Below, in pieces: positions 10,562-21,812 of a stretch of 64,000 bases of DNA. The notes below the pieces were generated by a model that worked only from the letters and a program-made list of their open reading frames with translations, did no database searches and had not been told where the DNA came from. Source of the DNA: Ceratothoa steindachneri (lineage: Eukaryota; Arthropoda; Malacostraca; Isopoda; Cymothoidae); contig OZ018323.1 of NCBI GenBank assembly GCA_963969495.1, positions 71,768,920 through 71,832,919 of the forward strand, in the 5' to 3' direction. The translations under genes and the position numbers were made by a program. How positions within the stretch are numbered: position 1 is the first letter of the stretch; each line of letters opens with the position of its first letter.

Positions 10562-12540
10562 GTGTGCCAGCACGCCCGTGTTACTCCTGGAACGACCTTC
10601 TCGGAGTTCGTCAAAAAAGGGTGTGACCACAAATATAGAGAAGCCGGGAAACGGAAGAGTGTAAGGAGTCCTACACTAGGGGACTCCCTCAAAGTTCTTT
10701 TGTTCAATGCGAGGTCAATCAGGAATAAGTTTCTTGAGCTCCGTGGCCTCGTAGCAACAGAGGAACCTGAGATGTTGGCCATAACGGAGTCGTGGATAAA
10801 AACCTCTAGCCGAGATTTGGAAGGTGAATTCACGATTCCCGGTTACCAGCTCTTCCTGAAAGATAGGCCAGACAGAGAGGTTGGCGGTGTGATATTGTAT
10901 GTCAAGGATACTCTCAACTCGACGGATTGCAACATCATATCCGACCATGAACTACTAGGTGTTGACCTAGAGATAGGTCCTGCCAAATACAGGACCCTGG
11001 TGCTTTATAGATCTCCTGCCCAACTCGTTAAAAAGGACAGAGATCTGGAGTTTGCAAACAACGAGTTCCTCACTCAATGGGTGAAAGAGCCAACGAGAGG
11101 AAACAATATCCTCGACTTGGTTTTCACCTCTGAGGATGATATCGTTGAGGACCTCTCTGTTTGCGAAGAGCTCAGTGGCAGTGACCACCGACTAATTAGA
11201 TTTGTAGTCAAAGTCCCAAAGGCAGATCCTGCAACTAGTAAATCAAGGAAACTCGATTTGAAACGAGCAGACTTTGCAGGTCTTCGTGCTGGACTGACTG
11301 ACGTGAGGCTAGAAGTGTGCGATGTTGTTGAAGGCTCGTGGAATAGTTTTAAATCCACATTCATGAGTCTTCAATCGCGTTTCATCCCTCTGAAATGCCC
11401 CCATCGGTCTTATGTTCAACTAAAGTGGTTTAATTGAGAAATCGGTTAACTGCTTAGGAAGAAGAGAACTGTGTACCGGCAATCAAAGATCTCGGGTGAC
11501 TTTGACGAATACCATAGGCTAGCCAAGAGAGTGAAGTCCGGTATAAGGGCGGCTAAGCGGTCTGAGGAACTCCGAGTGGTGAGACTCTGTAAAGAGAATC
11601 CCAAGGAGTTTTTTGGATATGTGAACAGCCGTAAACCAATCCGTCGAACGATTGGCCCTTTGAGAAATGAGGAGGGGGCATTAAAGCAGTTAGATGCAAA
11701 AAATGCTAACCTCCTTAACGACTAATACTCTTCAGTGTTTACTGAAGAGTGTGGTCCTATCCCCAAGCCAATGGATTCCTACTCGGGGAAAAAGCTGGAG
11801 GATATGGACTTCACCGAAAGAGAAATAAAAAAGAAAATCAGTGACCTAATGACGAATAAGTCACCTGGCCCGGATGAGTTTCTACCTAAAGTCTTAAAAG
11901 AAGTACGCGATCAAGTGTCACGACACCTGCGCGCAATCTTCAACATGTCAATCCGAACCGAATGCGTTCCTAGAGACTGGCGTGAAGCGGAGGTGACTCC
12001 TATCTTCAAGAAAGGAGACTGAAGCCAACCGTCAAACTACCGACCTATCAGTCTGACTTCGATAGTCGGTAAACTCATGAAAAGCATGATGGCCGACAAA
12101 ATGACGTCGTATTTAGAGTCAAACCTGCTACTGAGGAGTTCCCAGCACGGCTTCTGAAGGCAACGGTCATGCCTGACGAACCTTGTGGAATTCTTCCACT
12201 TCGTGTTCAGTGAGCACGATCGGGACAAGGCGGTGGATGTGGTGTACTTAGACTTTCAGAAAGCCTTTGATAAGGTACCACACTTCCGCCTTCTCCGGAA
12301 AGTGTGAGCGCTTGGCATAGGCGGAAAAGTAGCCGGCTGGTTCGAGAACTGGCTAAGTGGCAGACGGCAACAGGTGGTGGTGAATGGACAGGCTTCTGAG
12401 TGGGTGCTCGTTACTAGCGGACGGCCTCAAGGTTCTGTCCTGGGACCACTACTATTCATCATCTACGTCAACGACATGGATTGTGACATTGTTGCAAAGA
12501 TTTCCAAATTTGCTGATGATACCAAGCTTGGTATGAACGT
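10562..12540 (+). pseudogene. LINE ORF2: damaged endonuclease and reverse transcriptase
   Basis: One reading frame persists through this stretch. The AP-endonuclease begins KVLLFNARSIRNK and AITESW and ends SGSDHRLI, but the block carrying GDFN is deleted: the sequence jumps from LYRSPAQL to FANNEFLTQW near 11040. The reverse transcriptase has SPGPD, VTPIFKK, NYRPISL, VYLDFQKAFDKV, a Pro-Gln-Gly block changed to SGRPQGS, and an intact FADDT active site near 12510. Six in-frame stops lie near 11435, 11447, 11723, 12020, 12154 and 12305. At least one looks like CGA to TGA when compared with the 56-kb copy. The RT thumb and C-terminus are missing because the frame jumps to 3' tail sequence after GMNVAKD. 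Confidence 0.88.
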
Positions 12541-12690
12541 TGCAAAGGATGCAAAACAATTGAGCAGCCATGTGCCCGCTCGATTGCTAGTCCAAAGTTA
12601 CCCTCTTTGAATGGACCGTAAGGTGCTCTTTGGGTACTTACTTTTCTTGTTACTCCTTGTTACCTCATGAGTTATAATTTTCTAGATCGA
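12541..12690 (+). other. LINE 3' tail joined by deletion
   Basis: From about 12550 the sequence (TGCAAAACAATTGAGCAGCC...) matches the 3' tail of the other CR1 copy at 57413-57500. Everything between the RT active site and this point in that copy (~760 bp) is absent here. The join has a GGA triplet shared by both parents, so a microhomology deletion is likely. The pyrimidine-rich tail fades into AT-rich DNA by about 12690. Confidence 0.75.
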
Positions 12691-13589
12691 AAAGTATTCG
12701 ACGATATTTATTAAGTGATGATTTATACCAGATTATTTTCTTAGAAATCCAGCTTAGTGGTCCCTCATTTCTTTGATTATTATAATATAGTATGAATTAT
12801 ACATTAAGCTACTAATAATACATTACTGTGTGAAATCGCTTAGCAGCATATTACAAGCATTATATTGGTGCGAAACTATATTATTTTGATTTTATCCTTT
12901 AATGAGAAAAGAAATGACCATTAATTCTTCTGTTTTCATGACACAGTATGTAAATAGGTATTTGCATTTCCACTTTAAACGTTTTCTTTGCATACAAATT
13001 GTTCCATTTGCAACGTCCACAGGAAATAAATCTACCTAAAATTTAATCTGTAAATCCCCTTCACGGATAGACGGCAAAACGATGTTTATGTTGAACCAAA
13101 TATGTGGTATATATTATTGTAATTAGATTTAGGAGGAGAATCGTACATATGTTCTGCCCGTGGATGAAATTGCGTCTTTAAATAAGAAAAGGCATTCAAA
13201 TTATCTTAATACTGGACTGACTGGAAATTGTTTTTATTTATTATTCGAATAAAAAACTAGCGTATCATTTTCCTTCATCAGTTTTTTCAAAAAATGTTTT
13301 TCATGAAAAAGCGATAGGGATGGGGTTAAATTACTTTTAATTACCACCCCGTTCTAAAAGAAATGCAGGTCGGTGTCGCTGCTGTTTTTTTTAGGGAATT
13401 AAAGATATTCACTCTAATAATGGACAAGAAAGGAATGTAGAGACACTATGCTTAACCAAAGTAAAGATTACCAGATATGAAAATGGTGATGATTATAATG
13501 CAGTTACTTTCGCAAGCATATATAACATTCTATAAGGATATTAATGTGTGGATAGTCCATATCATGTTCGTAAAACTATTCATTCTCTC
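12691..13589. other. AT-rich spacer
   Basis: I see no protein similarity, RNA gene or obvious repeat in this stretch. Confidence 0.5.
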
Positions 13590-14340
13590 TCTACCATAAA
13601 CTGCTAGGTTTATGATATAGGATAGGTGGCTTTAGTTTGTAGGACCCAGGTAGCGCGGAAAAAATGCAGCAACTCCTTGTACCATCGATTCCATAATCGG
13701 TCATTAAGCTACCGGAGAGATGTCGACCCATGCTTTGTCGATAGATGTCCACATTTCTCGGACACAACAATTCCCACGTGAACACACCTCACACCAGTAT
13801 GGAATCGATACTAGCATGAATGGGGCGTTATTGTCAATTGAGTTCCGTGGCATCATGGTGCCTGTGCCATTCATGACACCTAATATCAGCCCAAACAACT
13901 GGAATCGGGATTCAGTGTAACACCCTTCCTGTCGCCAGTTCTCAAGAACCTAATTAAAATAGACATGATCCGAGCTGCGACTCTGTGTCCGGTGTCGTCG
14001 TGTTTCATTGCCATTCTGATAGGATTTTGATCTCAGCTGCAGTGACCGTATGGTTATGGTCTGCTATCTCCTGCATTGAATGTTAATGCGATTTGAGCCA
14101 GTTTTCCCATGAGCGATTCCACCCATACGACGCTGCTGGCAAACATTAAGCACTTGTACCCGGCCAGTGTGGTGTCCACGGTCTGCGGGAATTCCTGCCA
14201 TGAGGTATTCTACGAAAAATCGCGACACCAGAGATCGAGGGATAATAAATATCAGCTTGTTTTAGGAATGGAATGTCCCATCCTTCTGGTACTCACAACC
14301 ATGCACCATTCAAAATCCGATAATTGACATCAACCTCACC
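13590..14340 (-). pseudogene. Tc1-like transposase relic
   Basis: The block is less AT-rich than its flanks. On the minus strand EGCYTESRFQLFG near 13910 resembles the LFTDESRFxL motif around the first catalytic Asp (here Glu after a Tyr-Thr). The next part has a short open stretch, and then REMWTSIDKAWVDI and, after two stops, MESMVQGVAAFFPRYLG correspond to the C-terminal ELW..v..AW..IP...I..L..SMPRR of Tc1-like transposases. The second and third catalytic motifs are not visible, so an internal deletion is likely. Upstream words such as ETRRHRTQSRSSDH may be the linker before the catalytic domain. Confidence is moderate because the segments are short. Confidence 0.5.
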
Positions 14341-15560
14341 ATGATCGGTCTATTCGATGTTCTCACTGACCAACAAGATGTAAGGTCATAACTGCTATGA
14401 GTCTGATGGTTTCCATAGGGTTGCAGTGGGGCTGCCAACTATCTCTACATATTATTATACTGTACCCTCCACACACCTCAATAATTAATTTTTAACTGCT
14501 GGTATATAATAAAAAAAGTATTAGTCAATGTGAAAGTTGACTTTGAAGCTTATCATTAAATTTGCAGTATATCTAAAAATGAAAATAAAGTAAACCAACC
14601 AAATATATACATTTATCTGTTGATGATAAACACAAACATTCCGTAATTTAAGTCTTAACGAGAGATGTTATTCCCTATATTTTGAGATTGGTTTCATAAT
14701 TTGGATTTGAATTTATTTTCAATTAAGACCAGGACAATCACTCAAATCATGATGGAAGCCTCAAAATTATTTCGTAGCTCGTATAAATATTTTTTTACTA
14801 TAACAACCTTTTAACTCTACTTTCCTTTGTTTTCAAAATAATTTAAGGCTATCATATCTAAATTCTAAGTTTTCCATTTTTCACCATTTTCAATTATATG
14901 AAAATCATTCATATAGGAGTAAGGAATTTGAAAGCAATATATAATACAACTATTTTTAGAGTAAATATAAATATTAGTTATAATATTAATTACTTAAAAA
15001 ATAATAATGCATATAATAAATTTCAATAATCGACGGAATATTTTCCTCAAATATTGATGTATAAACGATCTCTTTTGAGTTGCCTACCATTGCCATTGGA
15101 GTAAATTTGATTATTATAAGATTTGCCGTAAAATTTAGGGCCTATTATTTTAATATAATTTTATGATTTAGTAACTTTTCTCTGTGAGAATAATTAGTAA
15201 GAATTCTATCACTCGGTGTGTTTGTTCCCAATTCTCTAGCCAAAAATTATAATTCGTTGTTAATGAGAAAATATTTTTTTCCCATCGTTTGCTTGATTTT
15301 AATGATTTCTTCTTTTTTGGCGTCTCATCATAATTTTTTTTTAAATAAGTATGTATTAAGAGTTATGGACTAACGTTAGAGTAAAGAGCATGCCATTATG
15401 TAACCGTTATATGGCAGAAGAGCCTCCAATAAATCTTCTTATACAGATATTTTTAAAAGAACTGGGCTTGAAGAAATCGTATGGTCCAGAGGTTTCTTTC
15501 TATATAGCCTCCTCCAATGTCCTAACTTCTGTGAATAAGTAGTCCATTCCGGGCAATGCT
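14341..15560. other. AT-rich spacer
   Basis: Strongly AT-rich and without any recognised element. The short open stretches look random. Confidence 0.5.
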
Positions 15561-16399
15561 CTAGTAAATTATAGGTGTAGCAATTAGAACCATCCAAGTT
15601 CTATTTTTTTTTTTTTTTAGAAAACAAAACGTCCGACTGTTAATTATCTCACGTTTGATGCATCGAGCAAACTCAAGTCTATCGGCTTTGTGCCAGCAAA
15701 ACTCTCTTAATATGCAACTCCATTCATTTACAGGAACACTGGTAATCACACTCTCTTTCAATTCCCGCACCATAGGACACGATTCGATTCTTGCATTTTC
15801 TATATATCTTCAGAAGTCAGCAGCTCTTCACTAATTCAACTCCTGCTATTCCCATAAACTCTGTTGAACCTATGAGTTCATTCTGCAAATCTCCAACTGC
15901 TACAACATTCTTCACTAAACATTCATTTATACATCCACCAAAATCTTATTCTTTCGCAAAAAAGCATTCCCAAACAGAAATCAATGCGATAACTCATTCT
16001 CGCTTAACAAACAAATTCATGCAATATGTCATTAAACTTCCCAATACTTACAGACAAACTCTCTTCTTCCAATGCCATATTACGTCCCCTTCCGAGTCCA
16101 CTTGTTGAAACTATCACCCATCTTCTAGGAACATTTCAACTCATACTATATGTATTACGCACCACTTTTGCATTCACCAAGGAAATTTGAGAACTTGTAC
16201 AATAATTGCATAATATCTTTCGCTATTTAGAGTAAAGATAATTTGCACGCTCTCTTCAATTTTATAATCGCACATTAAATTCAACACTTCCGTCCGTTCA
16301 ACAAACATTTCTGCAGTATACACACCTTCATTTTTATTAACGAACAAACTCTTCCCAAATTTCATCAATCTCTCTTCTTACATAACTCATCTTCTCAAT

Positions 16400-16790
16400 C
16401 AACCAATTATGTATAATCCACTCCACTCAGACATCGCATAAAGACCTCACACCCATGCTCTCCGTCTACACCTTTACCACGATACATAACCGGTTTCTTT
16501 TCCACATAATGTACATTTACTCTCACGCCAAACAGCTTACCCACTATCCCTAACACTTCCCGAAACTTCATCACTCCTGGCATACACATACTTCTCAACT
16601 CTTTCTTTAACTTACTCCAATTTTCCATTACCATGTGCTCTGGTCATTTACAGGCTTCTTTCATAACGATCTTTTGTAATACGTCCACACTTTCTGTCAC
16701 CTTCTTAAGCAATCCATCTTTCATCAAGTCTCGTAAACCATACAACACACTTTCGAACATGAATCAGCTTTAGCTTTACATTTTCTTCAT
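16400..16790 (-). pseudogene. OTU-like cysteine protease domain in gypsy-like element
   Basis: Directly after RNase H on the minus strand, shifted frames give MFESVLYGLRDLMKDGL, then an open stretch 16634-16407 with KFREVLGIVGKLFGVRV and FMRCLSGVDYT. This order matches OTU folds: the D-G-N-C-x-F block with following helix, a Lys/Arg-rich middle, the EVLAI...YGVxVNVH strand region and a final R/QCLxGxHYN block. The expected Cys position appears to be a Ser codon beside a frameshift, and the expected His of GxHY is Asp, so it would be inactive. I recall OTU domains in polyproteins of some invertebrate gypsy elements. Here it replaces any visible integrase. Confidence 0.55.
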
Positions 16791-16849
16791 ACAACTGCCC
16801 CTGTGGAAAATACCGAGGATTTATACTTACAGTCTCACTCTCATTTAAA

Positions 16850-18060
16850 CTTCGTGGCAAACGTGACATCAAATAAGATATCACATTATATTTACCTGGC
16901 AAATACTCAACTAGAAATCAAAAATCACTCAAATCTTCCATCATTCTTACAAGTCTAATACTATCAACTATCCTTATAATCTGCAAATACACTAGTTGCT
17001 GGTGATGTGTTCTCACTACAAATCGTATTCCATACAAAAATGGTCGTAATGATTTAAGACAGAATCGTAACGCAGCCAATTCTCTTTCAACCGTCGAATA
17101 CACAATCTCTTCCACACTAAACGCCTTGGAAACATATGCAATTTCTCTCTTTCTTTCATCCCCATTGACAATTTAATCTTGCATCAAACATCCACCCATC
17201 GAATGACTACTTGCATCTGTATATACCTCAAGCATTCTGGCATTTGCTCCATACGCTGAATGCGCGAGTTCCAAATTTTCTCCAACTTCAGCTATCAAAT
17301 TCTCGAATGCGTGATTCATCGAGTCTTTCCACCTTATCACAATACTCTTCTTTTTTCTTAGTCCATACACTCAGCTGTTTCATCACACTCGAACAATCTT
17401 CCATAAACTTTCTCCCAAGCTCAAGCAAACCAAGAAATGCACGTAGCTCTCTCACTTTGCTAGGGTTAGAAAAACTCTCGACCTTTTCCACGAATTTTTC
17501 ACATTTACGCAATCAAGTCGCACTCACCTTATGTATCCAAAACTCAACTTCCCTGGCAAACCACACAACTTCAGTTTCGCCCCAACCTCTTTTCAACATT
17601 CCCAAAACATCATTCACTGAAGTCATATGTTCTTCCATGTTATCACTCATCACCAAAATATGGTTTCAAATCAATCGTACATTATTACACAGAAAAGCAC
17701 TCAACTCCACAATCATAGGAGGCTGAAAAAAGGCCGTGGCGTTCGCCACCCCAAAGCTCAAGTTCCACATTAGCAATGGATTTTTGTGGTGGATAACGCT
17801 GTAATATAGTTTCTCTTTCGGCCACAGGCATCTGGTCATAGTCACGTACCAGATCCATCTTAGTAAACACTTTCATTCTGTACATACTCTACACACACTC
17901 GGACACAACACTCATAGAAAACATGTGCTTCAAAGTTCGTTCATTCACGCTTCTATAATCAATACGCAGTCGCAAAAGTCAAGCCGGCTTTCGTACAGGT
18001 ACAATCGGACTATTCAAAGCACTCACACTCGGCTCAATTAGACAAATTCTCTCTAATTCC
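16850..18060 (-). pseudogene. Gypsy-like reverse transcriptase and RNase H
   Basis: On the minus strand the RT begins near 18050 with SALNSPIVPVRKP, then KVFTKMDLVRDYDQMPVAE (motif A, near 17875), while the YIDD active-site region near 17660 is corrupted just before ILVMSDNMEEH. The connection domain follows (VRELRAFLGLLELGRKFM, 17470-17410). RNase H starts LEVYTDASSHSMGGCLM near 17230 and continues YSTVERELAALRFCLKSL and FVVRTHHQQLVYL, ending LPGKYNVISYLMSRLPRSL. The Asp expected in RTDH is His. At least three frameshifts separate these blocks, so the protein is dead. Wording is typical of Ty3/gypsy. Confidence 0.82.
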
Positions 18061-18069
18061 TCGCCCTGT

Positions 18070-19080
18070 TCCTCAATCTCTTGAGCTACGGGGGGGGGGG
18101 GCTATGAAGAGGCCTTTGGTAAATCGGTATGTCATCGCCGAAGATAGTTTTGAACTCGGGCAAGCGAGCGTTGCCCAAGTCCTCATCCCCTTACCTCAAT
18201 GCACCTCTTTTATTCCACAATATCCTGTAAAACTTTTGCTTCTCACATCCACTGAACTTTTCCTCCAATTTCACTTGCTCCCTCAAATCTTCATCCTTCT
18301 AACCATTCGAATCATAAAGTACACTTGCATTCACCACATGCGTATCATTCTCCATATTCACCACTGTATTAAACACACCTAATTTATCTCCCACTTGTAC
18401 TCCTCTTAAACTCTTAATTCGCAGATCGGCCAAACTTAAATGCACACATACGAATATTTCATATTAATTACATCAACAAACACATGCACAACTCACTTCA
18501 GTCGATACTTAGCAGCACTACCATCCAAGACATACATATTCCTATCATTCTCACTCATCTTAACATCAGAATTCCATCCAATCCTGCTTAAAAGTCACAC
18601 TCTACATTGCATATCCCTCAAGATCTTCAAAGATATTTACTTTAACACTTTCATCTAGATCCATACCATTGACACCTTAAACTTCCATTTTTCTTACATT
18701 AAATCATCTCTACATCAGATTGAATCATAATTCCATTTGCTCTAAAAAACTTATAACCTAATAACATGTCTTACTTCTTGTTCGCACCTTTTACTGCACA
18801 AAATTCTTATTCATTCATTCGGACACCTGCAATCGAAACTCTCTCTAAACCTCACAACAATCGGCACGTCTTAATCACCTAATCCAGTCAAATGATATCC
18901 ACCATCCTCAACTTCACTTACTTTCATCCCTACATTACTTACTTTCATCCGCATTTACCTTACATCTCTATCAATCAATGTACTTACTTCGCGTTCTGGA
19001 CATTTAACTTTGACACACATAGACCTATTCACTTTCTGACCCCAATTCACTCCAAGACTCAACAATCCTTCGCTCACATT
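18070..19080 (-). other. Gypsy-like element, protease-position region
   Basis: This lies between the zinc knuckles and RT, where a retroviral-type Asp protease would be encoded. On the minus strand FRANGIMIQSDV near 18735 has the flavour of sequence following a DTGA motif, but I cannot find a clear Asp-Thr/Ser-Gly active site. The region is purine-rich on the coding strand, like the rest of the element, and full of stops. Confidence 0.4.
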
Positions 19081-20740
19081 CATTACTTGCACTTTCGAGA
19101 ATTTAGCAGAAGGAAACCTCTCATTCCTCATTTTCCCAGAGTTGTACTATCACGATTACTCGCATCATTCCCATTCATCCTTTCGTCTACAAGTCTTTCA
19201 CCAGTCCTACACAACCTCGTTACATGAGCTGCCATTCCACATTTACCGCAGGTATTTCTTGGACTGGCACAATTCCTGCCACAATGCCCTATCTGCTAAA
19301 AATTACCACACATCCCAGGACTACTCATGTTCCCTCGTCCACCTTCCCTGTAATCTCGTACCAAGTGTCTCATTCTCCCACATACGTAAATCACTCTCTC
19401 TCTTCGGCACGGCTACAATCTTTTATCAGATGTCTCTAAGGCTCACAGCCGAAACAACTTCCAAGTGAGAAGCGACAGTCAGCCCTCATGTGCCCACTTT
19501 CTTGCATCTTAGACCCTTAGGCTCATTCACTCTGCATCTGCTACCATTCCTTCCATTCACGTGACGAACACTCGTACCATTGTGATTCGTGCGCCAACCA
19601 TTCCGACTTTCGCTCCTACTCTTATTTCTACTCCTTTTGCGGCTAACATACACCCTCTACCTTCAGCCTGTCCATAGTAATTTTCGAAACAATCGGGCAT
19701 CACTTCGACCGGATTATCTATTAGCGTATCCCAGTATGAGTGGAACTGGGGAAGATTACTAGTACTTGTCAAGAATTGAGGCTTCTTTCCTTCCATAATT
19801 CTCAAATTCACGGTCCCATACAATCTCAAGCACATCCTCCCAAGACAATCTCTCACATGCCCATCTCATCTTCTCGTTTCTTTCCTACGTTTCGTATTCA
19901 TTAGCTTCTTCATTAGCTCCTTATTTTCATTTATTCCCTCATCAACAAATCTCATTCAGGTCAAAGATTATAATCTATGAACATACGAATTCACACTCTC
20001 ATTCTTCCCCATTCTCGCTTCTTCGAATCCATTCAACGACTTCTTATACTTCACAATCGTCTTCATTATCTTACATTGGTCTATCTTTCACCACATCCCA
20101 CTTAGGCTCACCCACACTTGTAATAATCCTTTAAAACTCTTTTATACGTCCATTCAAAAATTCATCCAACTCTTTCACCCAGAACCTATTATTCTCTTCC
20201 AATTCCTCCTTACAATAACTCTCATACTCTATTAAAAACACTTTCACATCTTTTGTTCCTCCTACTCTAAACTTGTTTAACTTGGGCAACTCTCGAATCA
20301 GTATAATTCTATGTATTTCAGCCTCATTTTCATTCCTACTTGATTATTTCCCGCTATCATTCATACCTTCATTTGAACTGAAGTACAACGAGTCTATACT
20401 GGTCATCAGTCGGGCTTTTCCTGTCGGTCTGGCCATCATGTCTCGGGGGCTCTCTTATTCAGTTGTCTAGTCTCTTGCGGGGGTTCGTTGAAGTCTGACA
20501 ATCCTTTTGTCTCCGTTAACTCCATTCCATGTGAAGTAGAGGCCATACCACCACGAATTGCATCTAATTCTTCCATTCTCTTATTCAACATTTGCCTTAC
20601 CCGTTCTTCCATTCACACATCCTGGCCTTAATCCTCTTTCATTTTCCTTTTGAAACAATCGTTCTCCTCTCTCAACTGCGCATTGTCTCGGCTCTTCTGC
20701 CGTAATAATTCATTAAGTGCTTATGAGATGGGCTGTTGAG
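19080..20740 (-). pseudogene. Gypsy-like gag relic with zinc knuckles
   Basis: On the minus strand a charged segment near 20720-20540 (LNELLRQKSRDNAQLREEN, then VRQMLNKRMEELDAIRGGM) has coiled-coil character and may be the gag N-terminus. An open stretch 19856-19557 contains LPQFHSYWDTLIDNPVEV and is otherwise unassignable. Near 19300-19209 two retroviral-type knuckles follow each other. The first (CGNF, stop, QIGHCGRNC) has lost its second Cys to Phe. The second (CGKCGMAAHVTRLC) is a perfect C-x2-C-x4-H-x4-C. Gag would package element RNA. Stops and frameshifts make it non-functional. Confidence 0.6.
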
Positions 20741-20760
20741 GAGGTAATGGAAGCATATTT

Positions 20761-21804
20761 TTGACCTCAAGGCTTGATTCAGTTTATCATAGGAATGCTT
20801 GTAAGATTCGGGTTCAAATTTTGGTGTTGGGTTTACCTCAGGTCTTTCCATTCTCTTTCAAGCTGCATGAAGGCAAGGATTCTGAGGATGAAAAGGAGCC
20901 AACAGTTGATGAATTATTGTCCATACTTTAACAAAAGGAATAGTTCCTCAGGACAGTAATAGGTATATATGTAGATAATTTCTTCCCTAGCTGACCACTC
21001 CTTCGGTCGTTCAGGGAAGCAGAGGGAAATCTTACAGGCACCATACGCAGAGAAAAAGTAAGAAAGGTTTCCTTAACTGATATAAAGAAACAAGAAGGGG
21101 AACAACAGAAATATTCAAAAGTAATGGATAAACAGTAGTTATTTTTCCCTGAAATGACAACACTGACGTCATAGTTGCAACATAAAAAGTGACAGTGCTT
21201 CCCTAGGCATGGGTAAATGCAATAGGTAGTAAAAAAAACAAAAGAAGTAGTAACCATTCTTTAACCAGCACTAATTCAAGATTATAATAATGGAATGGGA
21301 GGGGGGATTTATTTGATCAATTTCGGGCCAAGTACAGTGTGCCCTTCCGTAAACGTGACTGATATTTCTCCTATTTAATTTTTTTATAAATGTATCAATT
21401 GTAAATGGATGGCTATTTTACAGAAGGATCAGCAAAACAACAGAGTTAGAGTTTCTGAGAGATATTGTGAACATTCTCTTGCAGCCGACTGAGAAGCCAG
21501 GTAAATTTATTTAAATAAAGCTTCCAAAGCTTGTGTAGTATGATGGAGTTGGACACAACATTGTTATGGGTGATAAACTAAGATGAAGCAAAGTAGATAC
21601 CTATTACATATTTGAGTTTTCATTTCAATGATATGTTTTTGAGAATATTTCTTTCGGGAGGTATTTATACGGGAGAAATATTTGTTGTTTGTCTGTTTGT
21701 ACTAATGATTTGGGTATTTACCATTCACCCATTAAAACAATAAAAAACAAAACACAAATATACATAACCTAATGTTGGCTAAAGAACAGGCCTCTATGGT
21801 GATC
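20761..21804. other. Spacer before the hAT element
   Basis: AT-rich with a few moderately open stretches. No recognised coding or RNA feature. The purine/pyrimidine strand bias of the gypsy-like block has ended. Confidence 0.5.
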
Positions 21805-21812
21805 CTTTAAAG
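21805..21812. repeat. hAT target-site duplication, left copy
   Basis: CTTTAAAG directly adjoins the left inverted repeat. The partner CTTTAAAT is at 24779-24786. Confidence 0.85.

Larger units (their letters stand above)
8590..12690 (+). mobile_element. CR1-like LINE, internally deleted
   Basis: A non-LTR retrotransposon in the order 5' leader, ORF1 (zinc-binding-like plus esterase), ORF2 (endonuclease plus reverse transcriptase), 3' tail. It is GC-richer than its flanks. ORF1 with an SGNH/GDSL esterase domain is known from the CR1 group, and the RT wording (YLDFQKAFDKVPH, SKFADDT) and the C-terminus seen in the second copy at 56 kb fit CR1. Two internal deletions are visible: one in the endonuclease, and one running from just after the RT active site to the 3' tail. 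Neither end is exactly defined. No target duplication was recognised. Confidence 0.88.
15561..20760 (-). mobile_element. Decayed Ty3/gypsy-like retrotransposon
   Basis: A long block with a strong purine bias on the minus strand holds, in 5'-3' order on that strand, a coiled-coil gag start, a CCHC zinc knuckle, a reverse transcriptase, RNase H and an OTU-like domain. That order is Ty3/gypsy. Frames are broken throughout by stops and single-base indels. LTRs, primer-binding site and an integrase were not recognised, and the region 15561-16400 after the OTU-like part is unassigned. A G10 run at 18092-18101 lies between the protease-position sequence and the RT. The limits given are those of recognisable coding similarity or strand bias, not true termini. 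Confidence 0.75.

Noticed and set aside
17211..19468. Several plus-strand open frames rich in His, Ser and Thr
   Set aside because: They are the pyrimidine-rich antisense of the gypsy-like element, whose minus-strand RT, RNase H and zinc knuckles are recognisable.
20806..20830. GATTCGGGTTCAAATTTT, considered as a tRNA 3' half
   Set aside because: No matching anticodon or D-arm upstream and no pairing T-stem.
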